A stretch of 64,000 nt of DNA from Methylocystis sp. SC2. GTDB lineage: Bacteria; Pseudomonadota; Alphaproteobacteria; Rhizobiales; Beijerinckiaceae. Below, in pieces: positions 10,592 to 24,350 of this stretch (positions within the stretch are counted from its first letter, which is position 1; the number at the start of each line of letters is the position of its first letter). The notes under the pieces were generated by a model that saw only the letters and a list, made by a program, of their open reading frames with translations, was not told where the DNA came from and ran no database searches. The position numbers and the translations under genes were made by a program. The stretch is from positions 1,334,501 through 1,398,500 of the forward strand of contig NC_018485.1 in the NCBI RefSeq assembly GCF_000304315.1. Reading direction: 5' to 3'.

Positions 10592-10675
10592 GGCTTACCC
10601 GCCTTTCGTTCCGGTCTGGTTTCGGCAAGCCCACTTTGGACCCGCCGACTTCGTCCGGACAGTTCGTTCCACCGA

Positions 10676-10918
10676 CTACGCCTCGGCCGTCGCTTCGACG
10701 ACCCGCCAGCGCTTCAATTTCGAGATCGGCGCGGTCTCTTCGATCGTCACCGAATCGCCCACCTTGAACGCGCCGTTCTCGTCATGGGCGTGATAGTTCT
10801 TCGTGCGGCGCACCGTCTTCTGGAACAGCGGGTGGGTGAAGCGACGCTCGACCTTCACCACCACGGTCTTGTTCTGCTTGTCGCTGACGACGACGCCCTG
10901 GAGAATTCGCTTCGGCAT
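10676..10918 (-). CDS. rpsQ: 30S ribosomal protein S17
   Basis: 80 residues: [20 protein letters not shown], the OB-fold core [27 protein letters not shown], and the [17 protein letters not shown] end. Six bases separate it from rpmC. Confidence 0.98.
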   Translation of the reverse strand: MPKRILQGVVVSDKQNKTVVVKVERRFTHPLFQKTVRRTKNYHAHDENGAFKVGDSVTIEETAPISKLKRWRVVEATAEA

Positions 10919-10924
10919 GGCGCT

Positions 10925-11137
10925 TTAACCTTGCTGTTCCGCGCGCTTTTGCGCGGCGATGGTTTTGGCGCGGGCGATGTCGCGACGAACGACGCGCACG
11001 CGTGAGGTGTTCTCGAGCTGGCCGGTCGCCCGTTGGAAGCGCAGATTGAACTGCTCCTTCTTGAGCTTCAGCACTTCGTCATTGAGCTGATCTTCGGTCA
11101 TCGCCTTGATATCGGAGAGGCGCTGTTTGGATTTCAT
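10925..11137 (-). CDS. rpmC: 50S ribosomal protein L29
   Basis: 70 residues of helical L29 ([20 protein letters not shown]), part of the polypeptide exit-tunnel rim. I use ATG 11137, six bases after the AAGGGGAAC site. A GTG codon directly before it (11140) would add one residue. It begins just past the rplP stop. Confidence 0.96.
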   Translation of the reverse strand: MKSKQRLSDIKAMTEDQLNDEVLKLKKEQFNLRFQRATGQLENTSRVRVVRRDIARAKTIAAQKRAEQQG

Positions 11138-11147
11138 CACGTTCCCC

Positions 11148-11561
11148 TTATTCGGCGATGCGTTCGATGAAGCGCGTCTTGATCGGCAGCTTCGCCGCGG
11201 CGAGCGTCAGGGCCTCGCGCGCGATGGGCGCCGGGACGCCGTCGATCTCGAACATGATGCGGCCGGGCGCAACGCGCACGGCCCAGAATTCCGGCGCGCC
11301 CTTGCCCTTGCCCATACGCACTTCGGTCGGCTTCTTGGAGACCGGCACGTCCGGGAAGATGCGGATCCACACGCGGCCGGCGCGCTTCATATGGCGCGTC
11401 ATGGCGCGGCGCGCGGCCTCGATCTGGCGCGCGGTGATGCGCTCCGGCTCCAGCGCCTTAAGGCCGAACTGACCGAAGTTCAGCGAAAAGCCCGCCTTGG
11501 AGGCGCCACGGATGCGGCCCTTGAAGGCCTTGCGGAACTTGGTGCGTTTGGGTTGCAGCAT
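11148..11561 (-). CDS. rplP: 50S ribosomal protein L16
   Basis: 137 residues: [20 protein letters not shown] start, [30 protein letters not shown] core with the conserved arginine that bacteria may hydroxylate, and [14 protein letters not shown] end. L16 organises the A-site region of the large subunit. Confidence 0.98.
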   Translation of the reverse strand: MLQPKRTKFRKAFKGRIRGASKAGFSLNFGQFGLKALEPERITARQIEAARRAMTRHMKRAGRVWIRIFPDVPVSKKPTEVRMGKGKGAPEFWAVRVAPGRIMFEIDGVPAPIAREALTLAAAKLPIKTRFIERIAE

Positions 11562-11585
11562 GATTGCGCTCTTTAATCTTGTTCG

Positions 11586-12335
11586 TTACGCCGCGTCGCG
11601 CGGTTCGCGGTGCTCGCGACGGCGGCGCTCGCCGCCGCGGTCGCGATCGCCATGATCGCCGCCGGACGCCTGTTCGGCCGCCTTCTTGTCCTGCGCCATC
11701 GGATCATGCTCAAGGATTTCGCCCTTGAAGATCCAGACCTTGATGCCGCAAGCGCCATAGGCTGTGTGGGCGGTCGCCGTGCCGTAATCGACGTCGGCGC
11801 GCAGCGTGTGCAGCGGCACGCGTCCTTCGCGATACCATTCGAGACGGGCGATTTCGGCGCCGCCGAGACGGCCCGAACAATTGATGCGAATGCCCTGCGC
11901 GCCGAGCCGAATGGCCGACTGCACGGCGCGCTTCATCGCGCGGCGGAAGGCGACGCGACGCTCCAGCTGCTGCGCGATCGACTCGGCGACGAGCGCGGCC
12001 TCGGTTTCGGGCTTGCGCACTTCGACGATGTTGATGACGACTTCGCTGCCGGTGAGCTTGCCCACGAGCTTGCGGATCTTGTCGATGTCCGCGCCCTTCT
12101 TGCCGATGACGACGCCGGGCCGCGCCGAATAGATCGTCACGCGGCACTTCTTGTGCGGGCGCTCGATGACGATCTTCGACACCGCCGCCTGCTTCAAGGT
12201 TTTCGACACGGTTTCGCGGATCGCCATGTCCTCGTGCAGGAGCTTGGCGTATTCGCCCTTGCTGGCGAACCAGCGCGAATCCCAGGTGCGGTTGACGCCC
12301 AGTCGCAGCCCGATCGGATTAACCTTCTGACCCAT
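11586..12335 (-). CDS. rpsC: 30S ribosomal protein S3
   Basis: 249 residues: [20 protein letters not shown] start, KH domain with [17 protein letters not shown], and the C-terminal S3 domain ([31 protein letters not shown]). A charged tail rich in Gly, Asp and Arg follows residue 215. S3 lines the mRNA entry tunnel and has helicase activity with S4 and S5. Confidence 0.98.
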   Translation of the reverse strand: MGQKVNPIGLRLGVNRTWDSRWFASKGEYAKLLHEDMAIRETVSKTLKQAAVSKIVIERPHKKCRVTIYSARPGVVIGKKGADIDKIRKLVGKLTGSEVVINIVEVRKPETEAALVAESIAQQLERRVAFRRAMKRAVQSAIRLGAQGIRINCSGRLGGAEIARLEWYREGRVPLHTLRADVDYGTATAHTAYGACGIKVWIFKGEILEHDPMAQDKKAAEQASGGDHGDRDRGGERRRREHREPRDAA

Positions 12336-12348
12336 GGTTTTAAATCCT

Positions 12349-12735
12349 TTAGGCGTTGGCTTGCGCTTGGACTTCGCGCACGATGATCGTCAGATTGGCG
12401 AAGGGCTTCTCGACGCGGCTCGCCCGGCCGCGGGCGCGGGCGTGGAAGCGCTTCATCACCAGCGCCTTGCCGACAAAGGCCTGGGCGACGACGAGATCGT
12501 CGACGTCGAGACCGTGATTGTTCTCGGCGTTGGCGATGGCGCTTTCAAGCGCCTTCTTCACCTCATGCGCGATCCGCTTTCTGGAGAACTCCAGATCGGC
12601 GAGCGCGCGATCCACCTTCTTGCCGCGGATCAACTGCGCGAGCAGATTGAGCTTCTGCGGCGAGACGCGCAGCATGCGCGCGACGGCCTTCGCTTCATTT
12701 TCCGCAAGCCGGGGCGGATTGGCTTCCTTCGACAT
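12349..12735 (-). CDS. rplV: 50S ribosomal protein L22
   Basis: 128 residues with [23 protein letters not shown] and the C-terminal beta-hairpin region [27 protein letters not shown] that reaches into the exit tunnel. Its ribosome binding site (AGAGAGG) is supplied by a tandem duplication just upstream. Confidence 0.98.
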   Translation of the reverse strand: MSKEANPPRLAENEAKAVARMLRVSPQKLNLLAQLIRGKKVDRALADLEFSRKRIAHEVKKALESAIANAENNHGLDVDDLVVAQAFVGKALVMKRFHARARGRASRVEKPFANLTIIVREVQAQANA

Positions 12736-12740
12736 CGTGA

Positions 12741-12770
12741 GCCTCTCTTAGCCTCTCTTAGCCCCTCTTG
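12741..12770. repeat. Tandem 10-bp repeats between rpsS and rplV
   Basis: Two perfect head-to-tail copies of GCCTCTCTTA (12741-12750, 12751-12760) and a third 8/10 copy (12761-12770). They include the rpsS stop codon and create the Shine-Dalgarno-like AGAGAGG for rplV on the minus strand. Confidence 0.8.
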
Positions 12771-13036
12771 GCCTTCTTGTCGGCCGCATGGCCGTGGAAG
12801 GTGCGGGTCGGAGCGAATTCGCCGAATTTGTGCCCGATCATGTCTTCCGACACGGACACGGGAATATGCTTCTGGCCGTTGTGCACGCCGAAGGTCAGTC
12901 CCACGAATTGCGGGATGATCGTCGAGCGGCGGCTCCAGATCTTGATCACCTCGGAGCGGCCTGAACCACGCGAGGTCTCGGCCTTCTTGAGAAGATAGCC
13001 GTCGACGAACGGGCCCTTCCAAATCGAGCGCGCCAT
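12758..13036 (-). CDS. rpsS: 30S ribosomal protein S19
   Basis: 92 residues: [40 protein letters not shown] and [20 protein letters not shown], all hallmark S19 segments. It contacts tRNA and S13 in the subunit head. Three bases separate it from rplB. Confidence 0.98.
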   Translation of the reverse strand: MARSIWKGPFVDGYLLKKAETSRGSGRSEVIKIWSRRSTIIPQFVGLTFGVHNGQKHIPVSVSEDMIGHKFGEFAPTRTFHGHAADKKAKRG

Positions 13037-13039
13037 GGG

Positions 13040-13879
13040 TTAGCCCTTCTTCTTGCGATTGTGTCGCGAGGACACAATGAAACGGTCGGTGGATTTATTG
13101 GTGCGGGTCTTCTTGCCCTTGGTCGGCTTGCCCCAGGGCGTGACCGGATGACGGCCGCCGGAGGTGCGGCCTTCGCCGCCGCCGTGCGGATGGTCGATCG
13201 GATTCATCGTGACGCCGCGATTGTGCGGGCGGCGGCCGAGCCAGCGTGAACGGCCGGCCTTGCCGATCGAGGTGTTCATATGATCGGGATTCGACACGGC
13301 GCCGAGCGTCGCGAAACACTGGCCGTGCACGAGGCGCTGCTCGCCGGAATTCAATCTGATGATCACATAGCCCTGGTCGCGGCCGACGATCTGCGCATAG
13401 GTGCCGGCCGACCGCGCGACGGCGCCGCCCTTGCCGATCTTCATCTCGACATTGTGCACGATGGCGCCGACAGGGATGTTGGCGATCGGCATGGCGTTGC
13501 CGGGCTTCACGTCCACCTGATTGCCGGCGATCACTTCGTCGCCGACGGCGAGCCGCTGCGGCGCGAGAATATAGGCGAGCTCATTGTCCGCATAGCGAAT
13601 GAGCGCGATGAACGCCGTCCGGTTCGGATCATATTCGAGCCGCTCGACCTTGCCGGCGACGTCGAGCTTGCGCCGCTTGAAATCGACGACGCGATAGGCC
13701 TGCTTATGGCCGCCGCCGCGAAAGCGCACGGTGATCCGGCCGGCGTTGTTGCGGCCGCCCTTTGAACTCTTGCCTTCGGTCAGGGTCTTGACCGGCTTGC
13801 CCTTGTAGAGCTCGCTGCGGTCGACGATGACGAGCTGGCGAAGGCTCGGCGTGACCGGCTTGAATGTCTTCAGCGCCAT
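13040..13879 (-). CDS. rplB: 50S ribosomal protein L2
   Basis: 279 residues. [20 protein letters not shown] near the start, and the C-terminal signature [20 protein letters not shown] with the conserved histidine needed for peptidyl transferase centre function. Order rplW-rplB-rpsS as in the standard S10 operon. Confidence 0.98.
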   Translation of the reverse strand: MALKTFKPVTPSLRQLVIVDRSELYKGKPVKTLTEGKSSKGGRNNAGRITVRFRGGGHKQAYRVVDFKRRKLDVAGKVERLEYDPNRTAFIALIRYADNELAYILAPQRLAVGDEVIAGNQVDVKPGNAMPIANIPVGAIVHNVEMKIGKGGAVARSAGTYAQIVGRDQGYVIIRLNSGEQRLVHGQCFATLGAVSNPDHMNTSIGKAGRSRWLGRRPHNRGVTMNPIDHPHGGGEGRTSGGRHPVTPWGKPTKGKKTRTNKSTDRFIVSSRHNRKKKG

Positions 13880-13900
13880 AGTTCTATCCTCACGCCTTCC

Positions 13901-14197
13901 TTACAGTCCGGTCGTCACGTCGATCTTGTGGCCCTCGGCGAGGGTCACGACCGCTTTCTTGACGTCGCTCTGCTGGCCGCGCTGACCGCGGAAGGTCTTG
14001 ACCTTGCCCTTGCGCACCAGCGTATTGACCGCCTCGACCTTGACGTCGAAGAGACCTTCGACCGCCGCCTTGATCTGCGGCTTCGTCGCGGTCTTGGCGA
14101 CCTTGAAGACCACCTTGTTGCTCTCGGAGGCGAGCGTCGCCTTCTCGGTGATGACCGGGGCGACGATCACGTCGTAATGACGAACGTCCTTGCTCAT
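13901..14197 (-). CDS. rplW: 50S ribosomal protein L23
   Basis: 98 residues ([40 protein letters not shown] segment). L23 is the docking site for trigger factor and SRP at the exit tunnel. Its ATG overlaps the rplD stop by four bases. Confidence 0.98.
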   Translation of the reverse strand: MSKDVRHYDVIVAPVITEKATLASESNKVVFKVAKTATKPQIKAAVEGLFDVKVEAVNTLVRKGKVKTFRGQRGQQSDVKKAVVTLAEGHKIDVTTGL

Positions 14198-14814
14198 TTC
14201 AGTCGCGCCTCCAGCGCGTCCACTGCGGCGCGGGTCAACACCAGCTTCTCGCGGCGGAGGATGTCGTAAACATTGACGCCTTCGACGGGCAGGATGTCGA
14301 TCTTCGGGATATTGCGTGCGGCGAGCACGAAATTATGCTGCGGCGCGCCGCCGACGATGATGATCGCGTTCTCGAGACCGGTCTTGGCGAAACTCGACGC
14401 GAGCAGCTTCGTCCTGGGCTCGGCGAGCTCCGCCGACTCCCAAACGATGATGCCGCCGTCCTTGGCCTTCGCGGACAGAGCATGTTTCAAGGCGAGCTGG
14501 CGCACCTTCTTGGTCAGGTCATGCGCATGGCTGCGCACCACCGGACCGAAGGCGCGTCCGCCGCCGCGGAACTGCGGCGCGCGCGCCGAGCCGTGACGGG
14601 CGCCGCCGGTGCCCTTCTGCTTGTGCAGCTTCTTGCCCGAGCGCGCGATTTCGGCGCGGTTCTTCACCGCATGGGTGCCGGCGCGCCGCTTGGCGAGTTG
14701 CCAGCGGATCATGCGGAAGATCAGGTCCTTGCGCGGCTCAAGGCCGAAGACCTCATCGGAGAGTTCGATCGAACCGGCCGCCTGGCCGTCGAACGACGTG
14801 ACGTCGATCTTCAC
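14194..14814 (-). CDS. rplD: 50S ribosomal protein L4
   Basis: 206 residues with the extended loop [40 protein letters not shown] that enters the exit tunnel, and the C-terminal [20 protein letters not shown]. In enterics L4 also regulates the S10 operon. No such leader structure was looked for successfully here. Confidence 0.98.
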   Translation of the reverse strand: MKIDVTSFDGQAAGSIELSDEVFGLEPRKDLIFRMIRWQLAKRRAGTHAVKNRAEIARSGKKLHKQKGTGGARHGSARAPQFRGGGRAFGPVVRSHAHDLTKKVRQLALKHALSAKAKDGGIIVWESAELAEPRTKLLASSFAKTGLENAIIIVGGAPQHNFVLAARNIPKIDILPVEGVNVYDILRREKLVLTRAAVDALEARLK

Positions 14815-14817
14815 GGC

Positions 14818-15555
14818 TCAGTCCTCCTTCTTTTCTTCTTGCGGAGCGGCGTCCAAATTCGCGGCTTCACCCTGTCCGTCGCCGAGGCGGAATTTGCCCG
14901 GCTGCGGCGCATCCTTCGGCAGCGCGCGCTTCACCGCGTCGCGCACGAAAATCCAACCGCCGGCCGTGCCCGGCACCGCGCCTTCGACCAGCAGCAGTCC
15001 CCGCGCCGGGTCCGTCTGCACCACCCGCAGATTTTGCGTGGTGACGCGCTCGACGCCCATATGGCCGGCCATTTTCTTGTTCTTGAAAGTCTTGCCCGGG
15101 TCCTGACGGCCGCCGGTCGAACCATGCGAGCGGTGCGACACGGAGACGCCGTGGGTCGCGCGCAGACCGCCGAAGCCCCAGCGCTTCATCGGGCCGGCGA
15201 AGCCCTTGCCGGTGGAGGTTCCTGTCACGTCGACGAACTGGCCGACGACGAAATGATCCGCCGTGATCTCGGCGCCGATCGGCAGCAACTCTTCCTCTTT
15301 CACCCGAAACTCGGCGAGCTTCAGCTTCGGCTCCACCGAGGCCGCGGCGAACCGCGTGCGTTCGGCCTTCGAGACATTCTTGACCTTGGCGCGGCCGATG
15401 CCGAGTTGAACGGCGGTGTAGCCGTTCTTCTCTTGAGTCCGCTGCGCGACGACCTGGCAGCCGTCGAGCTTCAGGACCGTGACCGGCACATGCTCGCCCG
15501 CCTCCGTGAAGATGCGGGTCATTCCGACCTTTTGCGCGATGACGCCCGACCGCAT
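14818..15555 (-). CDS. rplC: 50S ribosomal protein L3
   Basis: 245 residues from ATG 15555 ([20 protein letters not shown]), the standard L3 start. The open frame runs a further ten codons upstream without similarity. The signature [20 protein letters not shown] near residue 130 is present. The acidic/Glu-rich tail EEKKED is an ordinary alphaproteobacterial extension. Confidence 0.97.
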   Translation of the reverse strand: MRSGVIAQKVGMTRIFTEAGEHVPVTVLKLDGCQVVAQRTQEKNGYTAVQLGIGRAKVKNVSKAERTRFAAASVEPKLKLAEFRVKEEELLPIGAEITADHFVVGQFVDVTGTSTGKGFAGPMKRWGFGGLRATHGVSVSHRSHGSTGGRQDPGKTFKNKKMAGHMGVERVTTQNLRVVQTDPARGLLLVEGAVPGTAGGWIFVRDAVKRALPKDAPQPGKFRLGDGQGEAANLDAAPQEEKKED

Positions 15556-15613
15556 GATCCAATCCTTCGCAAAGCGCGCTCGCATCCTTCAGCGAGCGCC
15601 GCCTGAATTCCGT

Positions 15614-15922
15614 TTAGAGCTTGATCTCGACATCCACGCCGGCGGCGAGATCGAGCTTCATGAGCGCGTCCACCGTTTGCGGGGTGGGATCGACGATGTC
15701 GAGAACGCGCTTATGCGTTCTGATCTCGAACTGTTCGCGCGACTTCTTGTCGATGTGCGGCGAACGGTTCACCGTGAATTTTTCGATGCGCGTCGGCAGC
15801 GGAATCGGACCGCGGACCTGAGCGCCCGTGCGCTTGGCCGTCGAGACGATCTCCTTCGTCGACGTGTCGAGAATCCGGTGATCGAACGCCTTGAGGCGAA
15901 TCCGGATATTTTGACCGTTCAT
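15614..15922 (-). CDS. rpsJ: 30S ribosomal protein S10
   Basis: 102 residues: [20 protein letters not shown], then the loop [20 protein letters not shown] and the end [13 protein letters not shown]10 is a head protein of the small subunit and, as NusE, part of transcription antitermination complexes. It follows tuf after 112 bases. Confidence 0.98.
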   Translation of the reverse strand: MNGQNIRIRLKAFDHRILDTSTKEIVSTAKRTGAQVRGPIPLPTRIEKFTVNRSPHIDKKSREQFEIRTHKRVLDIVDPTPQTVDALMKLDLAAGVDVEIKL

Positions 15923-16034
15923 TTTTCCGTCCTTTAGGACCGCGAGCGGCTCTGCTCGCCTTCATGCGCCGCGCGCCGTTGCGCGCGGCTTCTTTCACAA
16001 GAGCGAGCGCTTGGCCCGCGGCCCGGGATTCGCT

Positions 16035-17225
<1,191 letters not shown>

Positions 17226-17271
17226 CGCCGTGCTCCTTTGAAGAGTACCTGTCGCCCCGTTGCGTTCGAGA

Positions 17272-19347
<2,076 letters not shown>

Positions 19348-19378
19348 GACGGTTGTCCTCGTAAGCTCGTGCTGCGCC

Positions 19379-20232
<854 letters not shown>

Positions 20233-20807
20233 TCAATAGGGTCCTTCGCGTGATTGCGAATGGCGGATGTCAAGGTGGCCTCGCCGCGCATGGCCTTAAA
20301 GGCACGCGCAAACGAGCGAAGCGCCGATGGCCGTAAGGGCCAAGGCGCTTCTAACGCAGAGGATCCCGTCGCCGGGATCGTGCCTTCCTGTCCGACGAGC
20401 TTTGGACGCGTTCTAACGTCCGAGCGCCGGTATGATTACCAATTACGTTTGGCGGTCACAGGCAAGGCGACAGCGTTTAAGTTCGAAGGATCGAGAGCGA
20501 GGCGCTCGCCGACGGCGTGAACTTACGGCCTGTCGAAAGTGGGCGGAACCTAATCGCGAGCGTGCGGCGCGTCAAGCGCAGAATGCGCGATTTTTCGAAT
20601 ATCGTCGCATGCCCGTCTGCGCGTCTGTGCTTGAGTCTTTCGCCGCCGCGCGCGTCTCGCATGCGCAAGCGTTCTACTCTGTGTCACGCCCGCCGCACGT
20701 CGCCAATCAATTTCGCGGTTAAGTCGGCAGTATTGGAGGCGCCGGCAAAATCCCGGCGGCCGCGGAACGGCTCCTCATCTTTCGCGTTAGCCCCCGGGGA
20801 GACGCCC
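20233..20807. promoter_or_regulatory. Divergent intergenic region between the str operon and the cyd genes
   Basis: No convincing gene in 575 bases. It must hold the str operon promoter (minus) and the cyd promoter (plus). The minus strand has a TTGACA word (20273 to 20268), but no good -10 at 17 bases from it. Short inverted repeats occur (GATCCC/GGGATC near 20361-20378 and GGACG/CGTCC near 20405-20422). An AT-richer patch near 20430-20450 could be promoter core. None is strong enough to name. Confidence 0.4.
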
Positions 20808-20960
20808 ATGTCGAAATTCCGTTGGCGCGGCCGAAGCTTAACCAAAGACATCAGCGCCGTGCTCACCGCCAAGGTCTTGGCCCTCGCCGCGATCTATTTC
20901 GCCTTCTTCGCCTCGAAGCCCGCGCTTCCCGGCGCGGCGCGCTGGCTGTTTGGACCGTGA
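20808..20960 (+). CDS. cydP: Small membrane protein, CydP-like cytochrome oxidase subunit
   Basis: 50 residues. Basic N-terminus MSKFRWRGRSLTKDISAVLT followed by one hydrophobic segment (AKVLALAAIYFAFFAS) and a short tail ending RWLFGP. This pattern, and its position immediately before cydA, match the small CydP-type proteins annotated as putative small subunits of bd oxidase. Known bd oxidases use one-helix subunits (CydX, CydH) to stabilise haem d. A GGGGAGA site lies 5 bases before the ATG. The stop codon TGA overlaps a possible GTG start for cydA (GTGA at 20957-20960), suggesting coupling. Assignment rests on pattern and context. Confidence 0.7.
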   Translation: MSKFRWRGRSLTKDISAVLTAKVLALAAIYFAFFASKPALPGAARWLFGP

Positions 20961-20968
20961 GCGCCGCT

Positions 20969-22561
20969 ATGGACGTCGTCGAGCTTTCCCGCCTGCAGTT
21001 CGCGCTCACCGCGCTGTACCACTTCCTCTTCGTGCCGCTGACGCTCGGGCTCTCGGTGCTGATCGCGATCATGGAGAGCGTCTATGTGATGACCCGCCGG
21101 CGCATCTGGCGGGACATGACGATCTTCTGGGGCATTCTCTTCGGCATCAATTTCGCCATGGGCGTCGCCACCGGCATCACCATGGAATTCCAGTTCGGCA
21201 CGAACTGGTCCTACTATTCGCAATATGTCGGTGACGTCTTCGGCGCGCCGCTCGCCATCGAAGGCCTGATGGCCTTCTTTTTGGAAGCGACCTTCATCGG
21301 TCTGTTCTTCTTCGGCTGGGACCGGCTGAGCCGGCCGGGCCATCTCGCGGTCACCTGGTGCGTGGCTTTGGGGTCGAATTTCTCGGCGCTGTGGATTCTC
21401 GTCGCCAACGCCTGGATGCAGAATCCCGTCGGCAGCCGCTTCAATCCGGACACCATCCGAATGGAGGTGACGGATTTCATGGCGGTCCTGTTCAATCCCG
21501 TCGCGCAGTCCAAATTTGTCCACACCGTCGCCGCGGGCTATGTCACCGGCGCGGTCTTCGTTCTGGCGATCAGCGCCTGGTATCTGCTGCAGGGCCGCCA
21601 TCGCGCCTTCGCGCTGCGCTCGATGACCGTCGCCGCCTCATTCGGGCTCGCCTCGGCGCTTTCGGTCGTCGTTCTCGGCGACGAGAGCGGCTACGCCACG
21701 ACCGAAAACCAGAAAGTGAAGCTCGCGGCGATGGAGGGCCTGTGGCGGACGGAGGCGCCGCCGGCGGCCTTCACCATTTTCGGCATCCCCAATCCCACGA
21801 CTCACGAAACCTCTTACGCCCTTCAGGCGCCCTGGATGCTAGGGCTCATCGCGACCCGCTCGCTCGACAAGGTCATTCCCGGAATCTTCGATCTGATCGA
21901 TGACGCCAAGACGCGCATCAGCCGCGGCGTCGAGGGCTATGAGGCGATGCGCCGCCTCAAGGGCGCGGCGCCGGACCCGGCGGCCCGCGAGATCATCGAT
22001 CGACGACAGAGGGATCTCGGCTATGCGATGCTGCTGCGCCGCTATACCGACAATCCTGCCGCCGCGACGCCCGAGCAAATCGAGAAGGCGGCCTGGGACA
22101 CGATCCCGAATGTGCCGGTGATCTTCTGGTCGTTCCGCGTCATGGTGGCGCTCGGCTTCTACTTCATCGCGCTCTTCTCCGCGATGTTCTATCTTTCGTC
22201 CAAGCGCGCCTTCGAAGAGCGGCGGTGGCTCCTGCACGTCGCGGTGTGGTCCTTGCCGCTGCCATGGATCGCGGCGGAGCTTGGCTGGATCGTCGCCGAA
22301 TACGGCCGCCAGCCATGGATCATCGAGGGCGTGCTGCCGACCTTTCTCGCCGCCTCTCCGATTAAGCCCGGCAACGTCTGGCTGAGCCTTTCGGGCTTTG
22401 TGCTGTTCTACACCGCGCTGCTCATCGTCGACGTATTCCTGATGGTGAAATACGCCAAACTCGGACCGACCGAGACGTGGCAGGTTCCCGATCTTGCGAC
22501 GCGGCAGGCGCCGCCCGGCGGCGCGCCGATGGGCGATCTGAGACCCATCGAGGAGGCCTGA
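20969..22561 (+). CDS. cydA: Cytochrome bd ubiquinol oxidase subunit I
   Basis: 530-residue inner-membrane subunit that binds haems b558, b595 and d and oxidises quinol. The haem ligands are visible: His in TALYHFLFVPLTLG near residue 18, His in SKFVHTVAAGY, and Met in VIFWSFRVMVALGFY. The segment between GDESGYATTENQKVKLAAME and NVPVIFW carries a long Q-loop as in the E. coli type. I use ATG 20969 (MDVVELSRLQFALTALYH). GTG 20957 is an alternative that would overlap cydP. cydB follows after one base. Confidence 0.97.
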   Translation: MDVVELSRLQFALTALYHFLFVPLTLGLSVLIAIMESVYVMTRRRIWRDMTIFWGILFGINFAMGVATGITMEFQFGTNWSYYSQYVGDVFGAPLAIEGLMAFFLEATFIGLFFFGWDRLSRPGHLAVTWCVALGSNFSALWILVANAWMQNPVGSRFNPDTIRMEVTDFMAVLFNPVAQSKFVHTVAAGYVTGAVFVLAISAWYLLQGRHRAFALRSMTVAASFGLASALSVVVLGDESGYATTENQKVKLAAMEGLWRTEAPPAAFTIFGIPNPTTHETSYALQAPWMLGLIATRSLDKVIPGIFDLIDDAKTRISRGVEGYEAMRRLKGAAPDPAAREIIDRRQRDLGYAMLLRRYTDNPAAATPEQIEKAAWDTIPNVPVIFWSFRVMVALGFYFIALFSAMFYLSSKRAFEERRWLLHVAVWSLPLPWIAAELGWIVAEYGRQPWIIEGVLPTFLAASPIKPGNVWLSLSGFVLFYTALLIVDVFLMVKYAKLGPTETWQVPDLATRQAPPGGAPMGDLRPIEEA

Positions 22562-22562
22562 A

Positions 22563-23708
22563 ATGCATATTCCTCTCGACTACGACACGCTTCGGGTCAT
22601 CTGGTGGGCGCTGCTTGGCGTCCTGCTGATCGGCTTTGCGGTCTTTGACGGCTTCGACCTGGGCACGGCGATGTTGTTGCCCATCCTCGGCCGCAGCGAC
22701 CAGGAGCGGCGCGTTCTTATCAACAGCATCGGTCCGGTGTGGGAGGGCAATCAGGTTTGGTTCATCCTTGGCGGCGGCGCGTCATTCGCGGCTTGGCCGC
22801 CGGTCTATGCCGCCGCCTTCTCCGGCTTCTACGTTGCGATGTTCGTCACGCTTCTGGCGCTGATCCTGCGGCCGGTCGCCTTCAAATTCCGCGGCAAGAT
22901 CGACAATGCGCTGTGGCGACAGACGTGGGACTGGGCGCTGGTTTTCGGCGGGCTGGCGCCCGCGCTGGTCTTCGGCGTCGCCTTTGGCAGTCTGCTGCAG
23001 GGCGTTCCGCTGCGCTTCGACGACGAGCTGCGCGCCATCTATGAGGGTTCGTTCTTTGAGCTTTTCACGCCTTTCGCGCTGCTTTGCGGCGCCGTCAGCG
23101 TCTGGATGCTCGTGATGCACGGCGCGGCCTATGTGCAGGCCAAGACCGTGGAGCCGATCGCGGCGCGCGCGCGCCGCGCCGGCATGATCGCCAGCATCGT
23201 CACTTTCGCGCTGTTCGCGATGGGCGGCGTCTATGTCTACGCCCACCTCAACGGCTATGCGATCGTTAGCGAGATAGCGCCCTCCGCGCCTTCCAATCCG
23301 CTGCGAAAGAGCGTCGAAGTCGCGGCCGGCGACTGGATGCTCAATTATGGGCGTTATCCATGGTCGGCGGCGGCGCCGGCGCTTGGTCTTCTCGGGGCGC
23401 TGTCGGCCGCCGCGATGTTCGCGCTGCGAAAGGAAGCCGCCGCCTTCATCTGCAGCGCCGCCGCCGTGACCGGCATCGTCGCGACGCCGGGTTTTGCGAT
23501 GTTTCCCTTTCTCATGCCGTCATCAATCGAGCCTGACGTCAGTCTGACGGCGTGGGACGCCTCATCGAGTCATTTGACGCTGTTCGTCATGCTCATCGCC
23601 GTCATCATTTTTCTCCCCATTGTTCTTGCCTATACCGCCTGGGTCTATCGGGTGCTGCGCGGAAAGGTGCCATCCCGTATCTTTGAGCCGGGCGGCCACG
23701 CCTACTGA
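22563..23708 (+). CDS. cydB: Cytochrome bd ubiquinol oxidase subunit II
   Basis: 381 residues, eight or nine hydrophobic segments, with the family start region LRVIWWALLGVLLIGFAVFD and the motif GPVWEGNQVWFILGGGASFA. It forms the heterodimer with CydA and supports high-affinity oxygen reduction under microaerobic conditions. Its ATG lies one base after the cydA stop. No CydX-like ORF was found downstream of it, and no cydCD genes are in the window. Confidence 0.97.
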   Translation: MHIPLDYDTLRVIWWALLGVLLIGFAVFDGFDLGTAMLLPILGRSDQERRVLINSIGPVWEGNQVWFILGGGASFAAWPPVYAAAFSGFYVAMFVTLLALILRPVAFKFRGKIDNALWRQTWDWALVFGGLAPALVFGVAFGSLLQGVPLRFDDELRAIYEGSFFELFTPFALLCGAVSVWMLVMHGAAYVQAKTVEPIAARARRAGMIASIVTFALFAMGGVYVYAHLNGYAIVSEIAPSAPSNPLRKSVEVAAGDWMLNYGRYPWSAAAPALGLLGALSAAAMFALRKEAAAFICSAAAVTGIVATPGFAMFPFLMPSSIEPDVSLTAWDASSSHLTLFVMLIAVIIFLPIVLAYTAWVYRVLRGKVPSRIFEPGGHAY

Positions 23709-23915
23709 GGGCGCAAGGCGTTATGCGCGTTTCGAGCCGGCGCCTTCTTCGCCATTCGGTTGCCTCGGGACAGGCGCAGATGCCAAATGCGTCGAATTCG
23801 TCTCATCTGCGCAGTTTGGTCGCATGCGGACGGCATTGCGCCTGGCGCGAGCCGGTCACATCATCGCCCGCTGCGACGGCGACGCCGCCGAAGTTCGTCA
23901 AGGAAGGAAGCTCGA

Positions 23916-24155
23916 ATGAGCCATGTTGCGCATGAGTTGCACGAAGAATTTCCCGAACACGCCGAGGCCATTCACATCCTAAAGACCGAGAACGCGCACT
24001 TCGCGCGCATCGCGGAAGACTATCACACGCTCAATCGCGCCATTCACCGCATGGAGACCAATGTCGAGCCGGCCGACGACGCGACGATCGAAGATTTGAA
24101 AAGGAAGCGGCTGGCGCTCAAGGACGAGATCGCCGGCTTCCTGGCGACGGCGTAA
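23916..24155 (+). CDS. DUF465/YdcH-family small protein
   Basis: 79 residues, helical, beginning MSHVAHELHEEFPEHAEAIH and ending DEIAGFLATA. The pattern of an N-terminal HxLxEEFPE segment, a middle HFARIAEDYHTLNRAIHRME and a C-terminal LKRKRLALKDEIA is that of the DUF465 (YdcH) family, whose function is unknown. AAGGAAGG precedes the ATG. The gene is 207 bases beyond cydB and may be independently transcribed. Confidence 0.85.
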   Translation: MSHVAHELHEEFPEHAEAIHILKTENAHFARIAEDYHTLNRAIHRMETNVEPADDATIEDLKRKRLALKDEIAGFLATA

Positions 24156-24214
24156 GCCTCACGCCCCCGCCCCTCCTCGCGGCGCGGGAGAGGGAGCGGG
24201 CCCCGCGCAGTTGC

Positions 24215-24245
24215 CGTCATGCCCGGCCTTGCGCCGGGCATGACG
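24215..24245. repeat. REP-like palindrome
   Basis: Perfect 13-bp arms CGTCATGCCCGGC (24215-24227) and GCCGGGCATGACG (24233-24245) around a 5-base loop. It lies between the convergent 3' ends of the DUF465 gene and the gene at 24351-24776. Similar CATGCCCG/CGGGCATG hairpins occur at 52427-52453. There is no T tail. Confidence 0.8.
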
Positions 24246-24350
24246 GGGCGACCGCGCCTATTTGAGTCTTGGAAGGCGCGCCACCGCGTGAACGGCCGCG
24301 ACAAGCGCGGCCATGACGCGGGGAACCGGCCGACCTGCCACGGCGCCGCG

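Noticed and set aside
20245..20273. Str operon promoter built on TTGACA at 20268-20273 (minus)
   Set aside because: At 16-18 bases from it there is no -10-like hexamer, so I do not annotate it as a promoter.
20430..20450. A third operator like TTGGTA-N3-TACCAA near the str/cyd gap
   Set aside because: On the minus strand it reads TTGGTA-ATCA-TACCGG, with a 4-base centre and an imperfect arm, so it is a chance resemblance until a binding profile says otherwise.
23709..23935. A CydX-like small subunit gene behind cydB
   Set aside because: The short frames here have no hydrophobic helix with a CydX pattern.
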